NCBI GenBank assembly: GCA_965660165.1 | Contig: CBFHYU010000008.1 | Location: 9,173 to 73,172, forward strand | Direction of reading: 5' to 3' | Length of the DNA: 64,000 bases | DNA from: WTJO01 sp965660165 | GTDB lineage: Bacteria; Pseudomonadota; Alphaproteobacteria; Puniceispirillales; Puniceispirillaceae | In this document: positions 7,631 to 17,020 of the stretch, in pieces | Layout of the letters: every line of letters begins with the position of its first letter | How positions within the stretch are numbered: the stretch's first letter is position 1 | Notes under the pieces: generated by a model | Told to the model about the DNA's origin: nothing | Database searches by the model: none | What the model saw: only the letters and a program-made list of their open reading frames with translations | Position numbers and translations under genes: made by a program

Positions 7631-8622
7631 CGCTGGCAGCGCTTGATTTCTGGATTACGTCTGGATGGCACCTATGTGATAGGGACAAGGATGGGCGTCT
7701 TCTGGCTGGGGATGATTTTATGGCAGCCTATTTCCAGCGCCCTGAACTGGCGCTGGTTGAGGAATCCTGTCCTGCAGAACATGCCCTTCATGCCAAGCTA
7801 GTTGAACAGCCATTTGCCCCTATTTCAGATGATGAGCTGACGGCGATGGCAGACCCCGATATTATCGAGAATTATCGTGCAGTGCTTCGCTTTAGGGATT
7901 TCATCTCGCAATTTGAGACTGTCCAAGCGGCCTATATGGCGATTGCGAATGGGGCTGAAATTACGTTCCCGCCATTATTTGTGAACCAGCTTTGCCATAT
8001 TATCATGCGTGAAATTCTGGCACATGAAACAGAGCCTATGCATCTAAGGGCGGCCGAGATTCTGTATCGAAGCCAGTCTGTTACAGCAGAAGATGGGCGT
8101 ATTATGGTAGCAGATGAAACAATCGTCCAGATGGCTGCAGATTCTCAGCGGCTAGAAGGCCAACAAGACAGGCCTGAAGAGGTGCAAATCGAAATCCTGA
8201 CCCGTGATACCCAAGATGCTTATTGGGAGCGTTCGGATAATTTCGATACCGCAATTGATATTGCCCATACTCAGCCTGGTAATGATGCGATTGCACGCGT
8301 GCTTGAAAAATGGGTATATCACTTTCTCAATATCTCAGTTGAGATTACCCCGATGCTGCGAATTGATGATGAAGAATGGGCATGGCATATCGGCCTTGAT
8401 AGTGAATCAACCATAATTTTGAATGATCTATATCATGGCCGCGCTGTGTCTGATGATAGGCTGAAACAAATTTTATGCCTGTTTAAGCTAGAATCAAAAA
8501 CAGGCTTTTCAGACGCGATGAAAAACAAGCCTGTCTATCTGGCGCTCAGTATGAATAAAGCGGGCATTATCAATGCAAAGCCACAAAACCTGCTGGCTAA
8601 TCTGCCCCTTGCCAATGCGTGA
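7627..8622 (+). CDS. DUF6352 family protein
   Basis: A 331-residue protein with the DUF6352 opening: ALDFWITSGWHLCDRDKDGRLLAGDDFMAAYFQRPEL followed by VEESCPAEHALHAKL (given here in pieces of one conserved block at about residues 5-60). No membrane segment or signal peptide is seen. It ends 3 bp before the convergent stop of the large Fe-S protein. Its co-occurrence with FDH in this and other alphaproteobacteria, as I recall, suggests a role in FDH assembly or regulation, not proven. Confidence 0.7.
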   Translation: MTLAALDFWITSGWHLCDRDKDGRLLAGDDFMAAYFQRPELALVEESCPAEHALHAKLVEQPFAPISDDELTAMADPDIIENYRAVLRFRDFISQFETVQAAYMAIANGAEITFPPLFVNQLCHIIMREILAHETEPMHLRAAEILYRSQSVTAEDGRIMVADETIVQMAADSQRLEGQQDRPEEVQIEILTRDTQDAYWERSDNFDTAIDIAHTQPGNDAIARVLEKWVYHFLNISVEITPMLRIDDEEWAWHIGLDSESTIILNDLYHGRAVSDDRLKQILCLFKLESKTGFSDAMKNKPVYLALSMNKAGIINAKPQNLLANLPLANA

Positions 8623-8625
8623 ATA

Positions 8626-10632
8626 CTAGTTCAAATAATCATCTGTAGTGCGTGGTTTTTTGCGCTCAGCCACATCTGCAATCTTATCATCTTGGCTGAA
8701 AATCGCATCCACGCGACAATCTTCGCATAGTTTCAGCATATCTAGCTTGCCGCTTTGCTGGAACATGCTATGGCCTGACAGCCTGTCAATAATCGCTTCA
8801 ATAGATTTTGTGGTACCAAAGGCCTTACCACATGCCTTGCAATGATATGGCTCATCTTCAATAACAAGCTCTGTTGCCATTGCGCTATCAGCCAAATTAA
8901 ATTGAGGGATGAGGTCTATTACCTTTTCAGGGCAGGTTACGGCGCAAATGCCGCATTGCAGACAAGCATCTTCCCGAAATAGTAATTGCGGCGCATCTGG
9001 ATTATCCTGAAGCGCACCAGCAGGACAGGCTCCAACACATGACAAACAAATAGTGCAGTTTTCTGTATTGATCTCAACCCGCCCATAGGGCGCACCTGAT
9101 GGCAGGCTAATGACGCTATCTTTGGCATGGTTAGCTTGCGCTAGCGCCCGCATGGCAAGCCGTGTGATAGCCCGAGGCGCGCCAAGCGGAACAATGCGCG
9201 CTGGGGTAAATTTGGCAAGGCGAACAGAGCGATTTATCTGCTCTGAGATAGCTTGCGGATCAGCATTATCTAGCACTTCAAAACGGTTGTCACAATTGAT
9301 GCCAACGCCGTCTAGCAACGCAGATGCAAGCGCAAATTGCGCTGTAATACTGCCTAGCTCGTCTGCTTTTTGCGGATTTATTATTACCATGACACGCTCA
9401 AAGCCAGATGCAATGCTTCCGACCAACATATCATGGCCTACACGCCCTACACTATGCAGTTTATACGGGATCAAATTGGCAGGCAGGCCATCCCCAAATC
9501 GTGCAATCAGGGAAATCATCTCATCGCCATAATCAGAATCATGTAATAACAAATAGGGGGCTGTGCCGCCTGCTGCCTGATAGGTGCGGCTGATCATGTC
9601 AAGCTGGGTAAGCTGGTCTGATAATGACAGAAACTCTGTCTGAGCTGCGCCTGATGGGCAGACAGCCCCGCACATCCCGCATCCGCCGCAAATCCCGCTA
9701 TCAATCGCGACAGAATCTCCAGCGCTGGTAATGGCGCCAGCAGGGCAGACATCAATACATCTGGTACAGCCAGTAAGGCCATTGCGAGTATGCGCACATA
9801 GCGCATCATCAAAATTGACATAAAGCGGTTTTTCAAACCCGCCTATCATCTCTGCGGCTTGCGCTTCTATCTGTTTTAGCTTAAGCCCGTCATTACTATC
9901 TGCTCTGAAATAGCCATCACGTTTTTGCCAGCCCGTAAATAAAGGCGTATCGCCACTTAAATCAATAATGATATCACATTGGGTATCTACATTATCGGAA
10001 CTAGCAGAAAATAACGCTGTATCACGACTATGCGGAAGCATGTCTGCAAACTGGTTAATTGTTAGTGAAAAGTTGGTGAATGAGCCTGATGCGCTGGCTA
10101 TTTTTCCTTTGGTGACGGCAAAGCCAAAGCCATCAGGGGTGATATCATCTTGAGGGTCAAGCATCACCGTTACCCCTAATGTACTGCTTAATTTCTGGGC
10201 AAGCTCAATTCCAGCCTCGCCCCCGCGATAAATCAGACATCTACCATGCGAGGTAAGGGACAGTAATTTTACCTGAGGCGGGTCTGTTTGGGCATGAGCT
10301 ATCAATGCTGCCATTTTTGCTGAGGCAGATCGTTTGTCCTCGCTCCAACCTGCCTGCTCACGAATATTGACAGTGATAGGCTCGGCAGCATGCTGTTCTT
10401 CTGCAAGCGCTGAAAATAATGTCTGAAATTGGGTACAGGCAATCACCGCAGGCTGTTTATGTTCGGCAAAATGCTGCGATAGAATATCTTGTTGATCTGT
10501 ACACAGGCCGTGATGCACACCCAGTGGCTCATCATAGCCAAGTGCAGCTGAAATTGTGGCTGAATCGATTTTCATGCTGTTGCCACAGCTACATAAAAAA
10601 TGGTTTGGTGCAGATTTGGTTTGGTGTGACAT
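8626..10632 (-). CDS. Large multi-cluster [4Fe-4S] protein of the FDH region
   Basis: This 668-residue protein carries four ferredoxin-type cysteine sets: C289-x2-C-x3-C with C279, C315/C318/C321/C325, C526/C529/C532/C536 and C557/C560/C563/C567. Extra CxxC pairs lie at 598/601 and 636/639, plus C14/C16 near the N-terminus. The middle (about 330-510) looks like an alpha/beta domain binding a second partner. No signal peptide is seen, so it is cytoplasmic. The gene is divergent from DUF3305 and the FDH operon, a fixed arrangement in alphaproteobacteria. It may pass electrons to FDH maturation or serve as a cytoplasmic electron hub. Confidence 0.88.
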   Translation of the reverse strand: MSHQTKSAPNHFLCSCGNSMKIDSATISAALGYDEPLGVHHGLCTDQQDILSQHFAEHKQPAVIACTQFQTLFSALAEEQHAAEPITVNIREQAGWSEDKRSASAKMAALIAHAQTDPPQVKLLSLTSHGRCLIYRGGEAGIELAQKLSSTLGVTVMLDPQDDITPDGFGFAVTKGKIASASGSFTNFSLTINQFADMLPHSRDTALFSASSDNVDTQCDIIIDLSGDTPLFTGWQKRDGYFRADSNDGLKLKQIEAQAAEMIGGFEKPLYVNFDDALCAHTRNGLTGCTRCIDVCPAGAITSAGDSVAIDSGICGGCGMCGAVCPSGAAQTEFLSLSDQLTQLDMISRTYQAAGGTAPYLLLHDSDYGDEMISLIARFGDGLPANLIPYKLHSVGRVGHDMLVGSIASGFERVMVIINPQKADELGSITAQFALASALLDGVGINCDNRFEVLDNADPQAISEQINRSVRLAKFTPARIVPLGAPRAITRLAMRALAQANHAKDSVISLPSGAPYGRVEINTENCTICLSCVGACPAGALQDNPDAPQLLFREDACLQCGICAVTCPEKVIDLIPQFNLADSAMATELVIEDEPYHCKACGKAFGTTKSIEAIIDRLSGHSMFQQSGKLDMLKLCEDCRVDAIFSQDDKIADVAERKKPRTTDDYLN

Positions 10633-10930
10633 TAGTAAAACAAGCCTCTCATCTGTGGATGATTTAGAGCGTATTTATGAGAAAACCATATGCTGAATCT
10701 CTATAACCCCGCACTTAATGGTGCGCCTCTGACTATACATAAAAATGAAGATATAACCAGTAGTGACAGTTTGATTTTGCAGTAACCCATGATGATATGA
10801 AAATATCTCAGCGATATTTTTTACCTAGTGGGCAAGATTTTGCACGCGGACAGGAAAAAGACTGGATACGCACTCTATATCGGACTAGGCTTATCTTATC
10901 AGCAAAATGTTTAGGCGTGATAGAGTTTTA
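10633..10930. other. Divergent intergenic region, Fe-S protein / DUF3305
   Basis: About 300 bp that must hold the promoters of both directions. A short hairpin (CGCAC-TTAATG-GTGCG) lies near 10710-10725. A 44-codon open frame (10797-10931, starting MKISQRYFLPSG) ends in TAATG on the DUF3305 start codon, but it lacks a clear ribosome site. I see no convincing promoter hexamers. Confidence 0.4.
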
Positions 10931-11500
10931 ATGGATAGTCACATCCTTTATGGTGTCAGAGTAATTTGCGAAAAACAGCCAGTCGATAATCCGTGGATTG
11001 ATCATAGATGGGCTGTGCATGATTTATTGCCGCAAAAATGGCAGGCAGGCGATGGCACGTTTCCAGTGGGATATGTGCCACTTACCCCCCTTCATGGTAG
11101 CGCTGAATCTGATGATGGATCTCAACTTTTTATGGCGGATATTCAAATAGATATGCATCATGCAGAAGCTGAAGCCTATGCCGAAAATCTGCAATCATCA
11201 GACCCGTCAATCTATATTGTGATGCGCCCCATCAGCGATGAGGATGAGGCAGAAACTGATGCTGAGATGATGCTGGTTGAGGTTAGCCTGTCACCTTATA
11301 CAATTCAGGATTATGAAGATTGCGGCGAAGATCAGGTGGTGAAATTGCCTCTTGTAGGGCCTATGGCTGAGTTGGCGACCGAATTTGTTGCAACTTATTT
11401 CAAGCCTGAAAAATTCATTAAACGCAAACGTGACAAAGCCATGATTGACCAGCATGAAATAAGAGGCGGGGATAGCCGAATTAAAAAAACCTATCAATAG
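10931..11500 (+). CDS. DUF3305 protein, FDH accessory
   Basis: A 189-residue protein with the DUF3305 core: VRVICEKQPVDNPWIDHRW, LLPQKWQAGDG, and the conserved ending PLVGPMAELATEFVATYF. Such proteins occur upstream of DUF3306 and formate dehydrogenase in many alpha- and betaproteobacteria and are taken to help FDH maturation. The ATG at 10931 is preferred over 10907 because it keeps the conserved opening close to the N-terminus. The C-terminal tail is rich in Lys/Arg. No membrane segment is seen. Confidence 0.8.
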   Translation: MDSHILYGVRVICEKQPVDNPWIDHRWAVHDLLPQKWQAGDGTFPVGYVPLTPLHGSAESDDGSQLFMADIQIDMHHAEAEAYAENLQSSDPSIYIVMRPISDEDEAETDAEMMLVEVSLSPYTIQDYEDCGEDQVVKLPLVGPMAELATEFVATYFKPEKFIKRKRDKAMIDQHEIRGGDSRIKKTYQ

Positions 11501-11532
11501 CGCAATCTGCCAGTTTTTAAGAAATCAAACCT

Positions 11533-12378
11533 ATGAGCCAAAAAAAAGACACCAAAGCTGCCCCTCAGACTGACGCTGAAGAAACGCCATTTCTGAGCAG
11601 ATGGTCACAGCGTAAACAGCAATCTCGTGCAGGTCTGTCACCAGAAACGCTGTCGGATGATTCTGCCCAAAACCAGCTAGAAGAGGCATCAGAAACCGCA
11701 TTAGCAGATACGCAAGCAATCGAAGAAAGTGACAGTGAAAAATCGCTTTCAGATGAAGCGCTTTGCGAGAAATATGAACTTGTGCATCCAGATAAATGTG
11801 AGACACCAGAACAGCTAGACAGCTTTTTCACGCGCCCGTTGCCAGACCGAATAAGACAGCTTGCGATGCGTCGCATGTGGCGGATAAACCCGCTATTTAG
11901 ATTCGCTGACGAGATGGTTGAGTATGGCGAAGATTTCACAGATGCAGCTACCGTTATTCCAGATATGGCAACTGCCTATAAGGTCGGAAAAGGCTATTTT
12001 GATAAATTATTTGTCGAGCATGATGAAGACGCATCTGAAATTGCTGAAACGGCTCCTGAAAATGGGGCTGAACCACGCGATGAGCCGATAGCTGAAACTG
12101 ATTCTCAAAAAGACACAGAAATGGCACAATCAGAGGTAGAGGAAAAGGCAGAAATTGCGCAAAAAGATAATTCTGAACAGCGGCCAGAGTTAGTCTTAGA
12201 TAAGGGGGAGGCTGATAGCGGTAGTGGCGTAGTGCCATCAGGCGCAGAAAACAGCCAAATTCAGCAGGATTTAGCGCACGCCATGCCCCGTTCAGATAGC
12301 CCCGACCACGCTAAGGATGAGGCTTTTGACGCCCCTAAACAGCCGCCACGCCGCATGGTGTTCACACGCAATAGCTAA
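11533..12378 (+). CDS. DUF3306 protein, FDH accessory
   Basis: The 281-residue protein begins with FLSRWSQRKQQ, the DUF3306 opening, and has the core PLPDRIRQLAMRRMWRINPLFRFADEMVEYGEDF at about residues 100-135 (given as one region). The remainder is low-complexity and very rich in Glu, Asp, Ala and Gln, so it is probably disordered. It is the invariable partner of DUF3305. Molecular role unknown; FDH assembly is the usual guess. Confidence 0.8.
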   Translation: MSQKKDTKAAPQTDAEETPFLSRWSQRKQQSRAGLSPETLSDDSAQNQLEEASETALADTQAIEESDSEKSLSDEALCEKYELVHPDKCETPEQLDSFFTRPLPDRIRQLAMRRMWRINPLFRFADEMVEYGEDFTDAATVIPDMATAYKVGKGYFDKLFVEHDEDASEIAETAPENGAEPRDEPIAETDSQKDTEMAQSEVEEKAEIAQKDNSEQRPELVLDKGEADSGSGVVPSGAENSQIQQDLAHAMPRSDSPDHAKDEAFDAPKQPPRRMVFTRNS

Positions 12379-12450
12379 AAACCAGCTGTTTTTCCGCATG
12401 ATGGGGAGATTGACCTTTACTTGATAGGCGAATGCAAGGTATCGTTTATC

Positions 12451-13077
12451 ATGGATCGAGGGAGTGTAGCCATTTCTGTTCAAACTGAACGTGTAGCGGA
12501 TGAAGATGTTCTGCGAGCTAATATGTATGCTTTCTTGGCAGGGCTATTGCGCTCAGAGCCTTCGGCCGAATTGGTAAGGTCTGTATCTGAGCTGTCAGGT
12601 GATGAGACGACTCTCGGCAAGGCAAGTGCGACACTTGCGTATTTGGCGCAAGAAATGTCGGTTGAAAAAATCAGGTCAGAATATGTCGATGTGTTTATCG
12701 GGGTGGGACGTGGTGAATTATTGCCTTATTGCTCATTCTACCTAACCGGATTTCTTAATGAAAAACCACTTGCAAATTTGCGTCAGGATATGGCGCAAAT
12801 CGGTATAGCGCGCGCTGATAACGCGAAAGACCCAGAAGATCATATTGCCAGCCTGTGCGAAATGATGGGCGGTCTAATTTTAGGCAGCTATGGGCGTAGC
12901 TTCAGCGTGTCAGAACAGGCGCGCTTTTTTAACAAACATCTAGCGCCGTGGGCAGGCTTGTTTTTTGCCGACCTTGAGGCCGCTAAAACAGCAGTATTTT
13001 ATGCGCCTGTCGGCACGATGGGGCGGATATTCATGGATATTGAAAGCCAAGCTTTCAGTATGAGCGGGTCAGAGTAG
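12451..13077 (+). CDS. TorD-family chaperone for the molybdo/tungsto-enzyme FdhA
   Basis: The 208-residue all-helical protein matches the TorD/DmsD family: RANMYAFLAGLLRSEP, EYVDVFIGVGRGELLPYCSFYLTGFLNEKPL (the family's Y-x-x-L-F/G-x-G-x-G-x-x-x-P-Y-x-S-x-Y pattern), and LGSYGRSFSVSEQARFFNKHLAPWAGLFFADLE. The open frame begins at a TTG at 12421; I use the ATG at 12451, which has AAGGT ten bases upstream. These chaperones bind the Tat signal and apoprotein of MGD enzymes until the cofactor is inserted. It sits 65 bp before the Tat micro-protein and fdhA. Confidence 0.85.
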   Translation: MDRGSVAISVQTERVADEDVLRANMYAFLAGLLRSEPSAELVRSVSELSGDETTLGKASATLAYLAQEMSVEKIRSEYVDVFIGVGRGELLPYCSFYLTGFLNEKPLANLRQDMAQIGIARADNAKDPEDHIASLCEMMGGLILGSYGRSFSVSEQARFFNKHLAPWAGLFFADLEAAKTAVFYAPVGTMGRIFMDIESQAFSMSGSE

Positions 13078-13142
13078 CGAGACGCCTCTGGCCTAAGTCA
13101 CGCCAAACCTGAGAGGGGGCGGCAAATTTGGAGGAAATGCAA

Positions 13143-13334
13143 ATGGAAACCAAAAAAACAGAAGCAGGACAGGCAGGGCGCCGAGATTTCCTTAAGCTGT
13201 CAGCACTAGGTGTTGCGGCAGGGGCGGTAGCGGCAAGCTCAACTGCACAAGCTTCAGAAAAACGTGAGGTTTCTTCTGGTGATTATCAGGAAACCGAACA
13301 TGTGAAAGCGTTCTATGAGCTTGCCCGTTTCTAG
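13143..13334 (+). CDS. FDH-region Tat micro-protein (FdhX type)
   Basis: The 63-residue protein is nearly all Tat signal: RRDFLKLSALGVAAGAVAASS with RR at residues 13-14, cleavage near AQA-SE, leaving only about 25 residues. This matches the formate dehydrogenase region Tat-target family (TIGR02811). The ATG at 13143 is 8 bp from a full GGAGG, better than the in-frame ATG at 13137 or the TTG at 13128. It is directly before fdhA. The mature part may be a small periplasmic subunit or export helper. Confidence 0.85.
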   Translation: METKKTEAGQAGRRDFLKLSALGVAAGAVAASSTAQASEKREVSSGDYQETEHVKAFYELARF

Positions 13335-13389
13335 TTAGATTCGGGGTAGATTTTTAGAACATAATGTCAATTTCTCGAAGGAGGAAGAT

Positions 13390-16278
13390 ATGCTTAGAAA
13401 GAAAGCGTCAGGGGTAGCGAGAGGCCCCCAGTCAGCGTCTTTCGTTGGCAAGATTGCCGAAAAAGCTGTTGACCGTCGTGCATTCCTGAAAGGTTCAGGG
13501 CTTGCAATTGGTGGTGTAGCAGCGGCATCTGCGTTTGTGGGTTCGAGTATCAAGCCTGCACAAGCTGTGACTGCGGGTGCAGCACAGATCAAAAAGACTG
13601 TGTGTACGCATTGTTCGGTCGGCTGTACTGTTATGGCCGAAGTGAATAATGGTGTATGGACAGGTCAGGAACCAGGCTGGGATAGCCCGATTAATCTTGG
13701 CGCACATTGTGCCAAAGGGGCTTCAGTGCGTGAAACCGCTAGCGGTGAGCGTCGTCTGAAATATCCAATGAAGCTGGTTGGTGGCAAGTGGACACGCATG
13801 TCATGGGATGATGCGATTGAGGAAATCGGCGATAAAATGCTTGATATCCGCGAATCGTCAGGTCCTGATTCAGTGTACTGGCTGGGTTCTGCAAAGCATA
13901 ATAATGAGCAGGCATATCTGTTCAGAAAGCTATATGCATATTGGGGGTCAAATAATGGTGACCACCAAGCGCGTATCTGTCACTCAACAACAGTTGCTGG
14001 TGTTGCCAATACATGGGGCTATGGCGCCATGACCAACTCATATAATGATATTCACAATTCTCGTGCAATTTTCATTATTGGCGGTAACCCTGCAGAAGCG
14101 CACCCTGTTTCACTGCTTCATGTGTTGAAAGCAAAAGAACAGAATAATGCGCCTTTGATTGTTTGTGATCCACGTTTCACAAGAACAGCTGCACATGCTG
14201 ATGAATATGTCCGCTTCCGTCCAGGCTCAGACGTTGGTCTGATCTGGGGTATCATGTGGCATATTTTCGAAAATGGCTGGGAAGATAAGGAATTTATCCG
14301 CCAGCGCGTTTACGGCATGGAAGATGTGCTTGAAGAAGTAGCCAAATGGACTCCAGAAGAAACTGAGCGTGTAACAGGTGTACCTGGCTCACAGCTTCGC
14401 CGCGTTGCTCAGACTATGGCAAATAACCGCCCTGGTACGTTCATCTGGTGTATGGGTGGTACTCAGCATACCAATGGTAACAATAATACTCGTGCTTACT
14501 GTGCGCTTCAGCTTGCCTTAGGCAATATGGGCACAGAAGGTGGCGGTGCCAATATTTTCCGTGGCCATGATAATGTGCAGGGTGCAACAGATTTCTGTGT
14601 GCTGTCACATTCTCTGCCAGGCTATTATGGTCTGTCAGCGGGTGCATGGGGTCACTGGTCTCGTGTATGGGGCGAGGATTATGAATGGCTGAAAGCTCGT
14701 TTTGCCTCAATTAAGGGTAAAGACGGTAAATCTAAGAGCCTGATGAATATGTCTGGTATTCCGGTATCTCGCTGGATCGATGGTGTTCTTGAAAATAAGA
14801 ACAATATGGATCAGCCTGATAATGTACGTGCGATGGTGTTCTGGGGTCATGCTCCGAACTCTCAGACACGTATGAAGGAAATGAAGACAGCTATGGAAAA
14901 GCTGGATTTGATGGTTGTTATTGATCCATATCCAACAGTTTCTGCTGTATTGTCTGACAGAACAGATGGTGTGTATCTTCTGCCTGCCACAACTCAGTTC
15001 GAAACCTATGGTTCTGTAACTGCGTCAAACCGTTCATTGCAGTGGCGTGAAAAGGTTATCGACCCGTCATTCGATTCATTGCCAGATCATACAATCATCT
15101 ACAAATTTGCCAAGAAGCTTGGTTTTGCAGATCGTATGTTCCGCAATATCACTGTGAATAATGACGAGCCGCTTATCGAAGATGTTACCCGTGAATTTAA
15201 TAAGGGTATGTGGACGATTGGCTATACTGGTCAGTCACCTGAGCGTCTGAAGCTGCATATGGAAAATCAGCACACCTTTGATAGAACAACATTGCAGGCC
15301 GTTGGTGGCCCTGCTGATGGTGACTATTATGGTCTGCCATGGCCATGTTGGGGAACTGCTGAGATGGGTCATCCAGGAACACCTATCCTGTATGATACAT
15401 CAAAGCCAGTTGCTGAAGGTGGTCTATGCTTCCGTGCGCGTTTTGGTGTTGAACATGAAGGCAATAACCTGTTGGCAGAAGGCTCATATCCTGCGGGCTC
15501 TGAAATCAAGGATGGTTATCCTGAATTTTCAATGGCTATGCTTAAGAAGATGGGCTGGGATGGCGATCTAACGGCTGAAGAAAAATCAGCTATTGATGGC
15601 GTTGCTGGTGATAAGACAAACTGGAAAACTGACCTTTCAGGTGGTATCCAGCGCGTTGCTATCAAGCATGGCTGTGCGCCATTTGGTAATGCTAAGGCGC
15701 GTGTTAAGGTCTGGACATTCCCAGATCCAATTCCGCTTCACAGAGAGCCGCTATATACTAGCCGCCGTGATCTGGTTGAGGATTATCCAACCTATTCTGA
15801 TAGAAAGCTATATCGTCTTCCGACTTTATATAAATCTATTCAGGATGTGGATCATTCTAAAAACTTCCCGATCATCCTTACATCTGGCCGTCTGGTCGAA
15901 TATGAAGGTGGTGGTGATGAAACGCGGTCAAACCCATGGCTTGCAGAACTTCAGCAAGACATGTTTGTCGAAATGAACCCTCGTGATTCAAACACATTGG
16001 GGATCAAAGATGGCGACATGGTATGGGTAAAAACACCTGAAGGTGCGCAGATCAAGGTTATGGCCATGGTCACTGAACGTGTAGCTGCAGGGGTTGCCTT
16101 CTTGCCATTCCACTTCGGTGGACATATGGAAGGTAAGGACTTACGGGATAAATATCCTGCAGGTGCAGACCCGTATGTGTTAGGTGAAGCTGCGAACACA
16201 GCAATGACCTATGGATATGACTCAGTTACGCTCATGCAGGAAACAAAATGTTCCCTGTGTGCCATTGAGCGGGTATAG
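13390..16278 (+). CDS. fdhA: Formate dehydrogenase, catalytic alpha subunit (Cys type)
   Basis: This 962-residue enzyme oxidises formate to CO2 in the periplasm. The Tat signal has RR at residues 29-30 (RRAFLKG). C72, C75, C79 and C107 bind a [4Fe-4S] cluster. The active-site strand ARIC197H198 places cysteine where E. coli FdnG has selenocysteine, so this is a Cys-type Mo/W-bis-MGD enzyme. The C-terminal part holds the molydopterin-dinucleotide-binding fold. The gene has a near-ideal ribosome site (AAGGAGGAAG). Its codon use (many CGT, GGT and GCT) differs from its neighbours and suggests high expression. Nothing in the sequence decides between Mo and W. Confidence 0.95.
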   Translation: MLRKKASGVARGPQSASFVGKIAEKAVDRRAFLKGSGLAIGGVAAASAFVGSSIKPAQAVTAGAAQIKKTVCTHCSVGCTVMAEVNNGVWTGQEPGWDSPINLGAHCAKGASVRETASGERRLKYPMKLVGGKWTRMSWDDAIEEIGDKMLDIRESSGPDSVYWLGSAKHNNEQAYLFRKLYAYWGSNNGDHQARICHSTTVAGVANTWGYGAMTNSYNDIHNSRAIFIIGGNPAEAHPVSLLHVLKAKEQNNAPLIVCDPRFTRTAAHADEYVRFRPGSDVGLIWGIMWHIFENGWEDKEFIRQRVYGMEDVLEEVAKWTPEETERVTGVPGSQLRRVAQTMANNRPGTFIWCMGGTQHTNGNNNTRAYCALQLALGNMGTEGGGANIFRGHDNVQGATDFCVLSHSLPGYYGLSAGAWGHWSRVWGEDYEWLKARFASIKGKDGKSKSLMNMSGIPVSRWIDGVLENKNNMDQPDNVRAMVFWGHAPNSQTRMKEMKTAMEKLDLMVVIDPYPTVSAVLSDRTDGVYLLPATTQFETYGSVTASNRSLQWREKVIDPSFDSLPDHTIIYKFAKKLGFADRMFRNITVNNDEPLIEDVTREFNKGMWTIGYTGQSPERLKLHMENQHTFDRTTLQAVGGPADGDYYGLPWPCWGTAEMGHPGTPILYDTSKPVAEGGLCFRARFGVEHEGNNLLAEGSYPAGSEIKDGYPEFSMAMLKKMGWDGDLTAEEKSAIDGVAGDKTNWKTDLSGGIQRVAIKHGCAPFGNAKARVKVWTFPDPIPLHREPLYTSRRDLVEDYPTYSDRKLYRLPTLYKSIQDVDHSKNFPIILTSGRLVEYEGGGDETRSNPWLAELQQDMFVEMNPRDSNTLGIKDGDMVWVKTPEGAQIKVMAMVTERVAAGVAFLPFHFGGHMEGKDLRDKYPAGADPYVLGEAANTAMTYGYDSVTLMQETKCSLCAIERV

Positions 16279-16289
16279 GGAGGAAAATC

Positions 16290-16883
16290 ATGGCACGTAT
16301 GAAGTTCCTTTGTGATGCTGAACGTTGCATTGAATGTAACGCCTGTGTCACAGCTTGTAAAAACGAGCACGAAGTTCCATGGGGTGTGAATCGCCGTCGT
16401 GTGGTAACCATTCAGGATGGTAAGCCAGGTGAGAGATCTATCTCTGTTGCCTGTATGCACTGTTCTGATGCGCCCTGCACAGCTGTTTGTCCGGTAGATT
16501 GTTTCTATCAGACAGATCAGGGGGTTGTTCTTCACTCTAAAGACCTATGTATCGGATGTGGCTATTGCTTCTATGCATGTCCATTTGGTGCGCCTCAATA
16601 TCCGCAGGCCGGTAATTACGGCTCACGTGGTAAGATGGACAAATGTACATTCTGTGCAGGCGGCCCTGAGGAAAATATGTCTGAAGTGGAATTCCAGAAA
16701 TATGGACGCAACAGACTAGCCGAAGGCAAATTGCCTATCTGTGCTGAAATGTGTTCAACCAAAGCGCTATTGGCAGGTGACGGAGACCAGGTCTCTAACA
16801 TCTTCCGCGAGCGTGTGGTAGGACGCGGCTTTGGCTCAGGCGCTTGGGGATGGGGTACAGCCTACACCACCAAGAGCGGCTAA
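16290..16883 (+). CDS. fdhB: Formate dehydrogenase, iron-sulfur beta subunit
   Basis: The 197-residue protein carries the cysteine sets for four [4Fe-4S] clusters: CIECNACVTAC, CMHCSDAPCTAVC, CIGCGYCFYACP and CTFC...CAEMC, as in the DMSO-reductase-type beta subunits. No C-terminal membrane helix is present, unlike E. coli FdnH, so it is held by FdhA and FdhC only. It moves electrons from FdhA to the heme subunit in the periplasm and travels with FdhA on Tat. It starts 11 bp after fdhA behind GGGAGGAAAA. Confidence 0.95.
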   Translation: MARMKFLCDAERCIECNACVTACKNEHEVPWGVNRRRVVTIQDGKPGERSISVACMHCSDAPCTAVCPVDCFYQTDQGVVLHSKDLCIGCGYCFYACPFGAPQYPQAGNYGSRGKMDKCTFCAGGPEENMSEVEFQKYGRNRLAEGKLPICAEMCSTKALLAGDGDQVSNIFRERVVGRGFGSGAWGWGTAYTTKSG

Positions 16884-16905
16884 GGGTTCATGAACATATA
16901 GCGAT

Positions 16906-16960
16906 AGAAGGGGAATGAGGGCTTAACATAGTTGTGTTAGCGCTATCTTTCCCCTTCTTT
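16906..16960 (+). terminator. Hairpin after fdhB
   Basis: Arms AGAAGGGGAA (16906-16915) and TTCCCCTTCT (16949-16958) pair perfectly, with a second inner stem (GCTTAACA / TGTGTTAGC region) in the loop, followed by a short T run. It may end or thin transcription between fdhAB and the lipoprotein-fdhC part, or stabilise the fdhAB message. Confidence 0.6.
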
Positions 16961-17020
16961 GCATTGCCTGTTACCGCATAATTTATGCAGGCTAATCTTC
17001 ATGTCTAATGTGAGATATAA

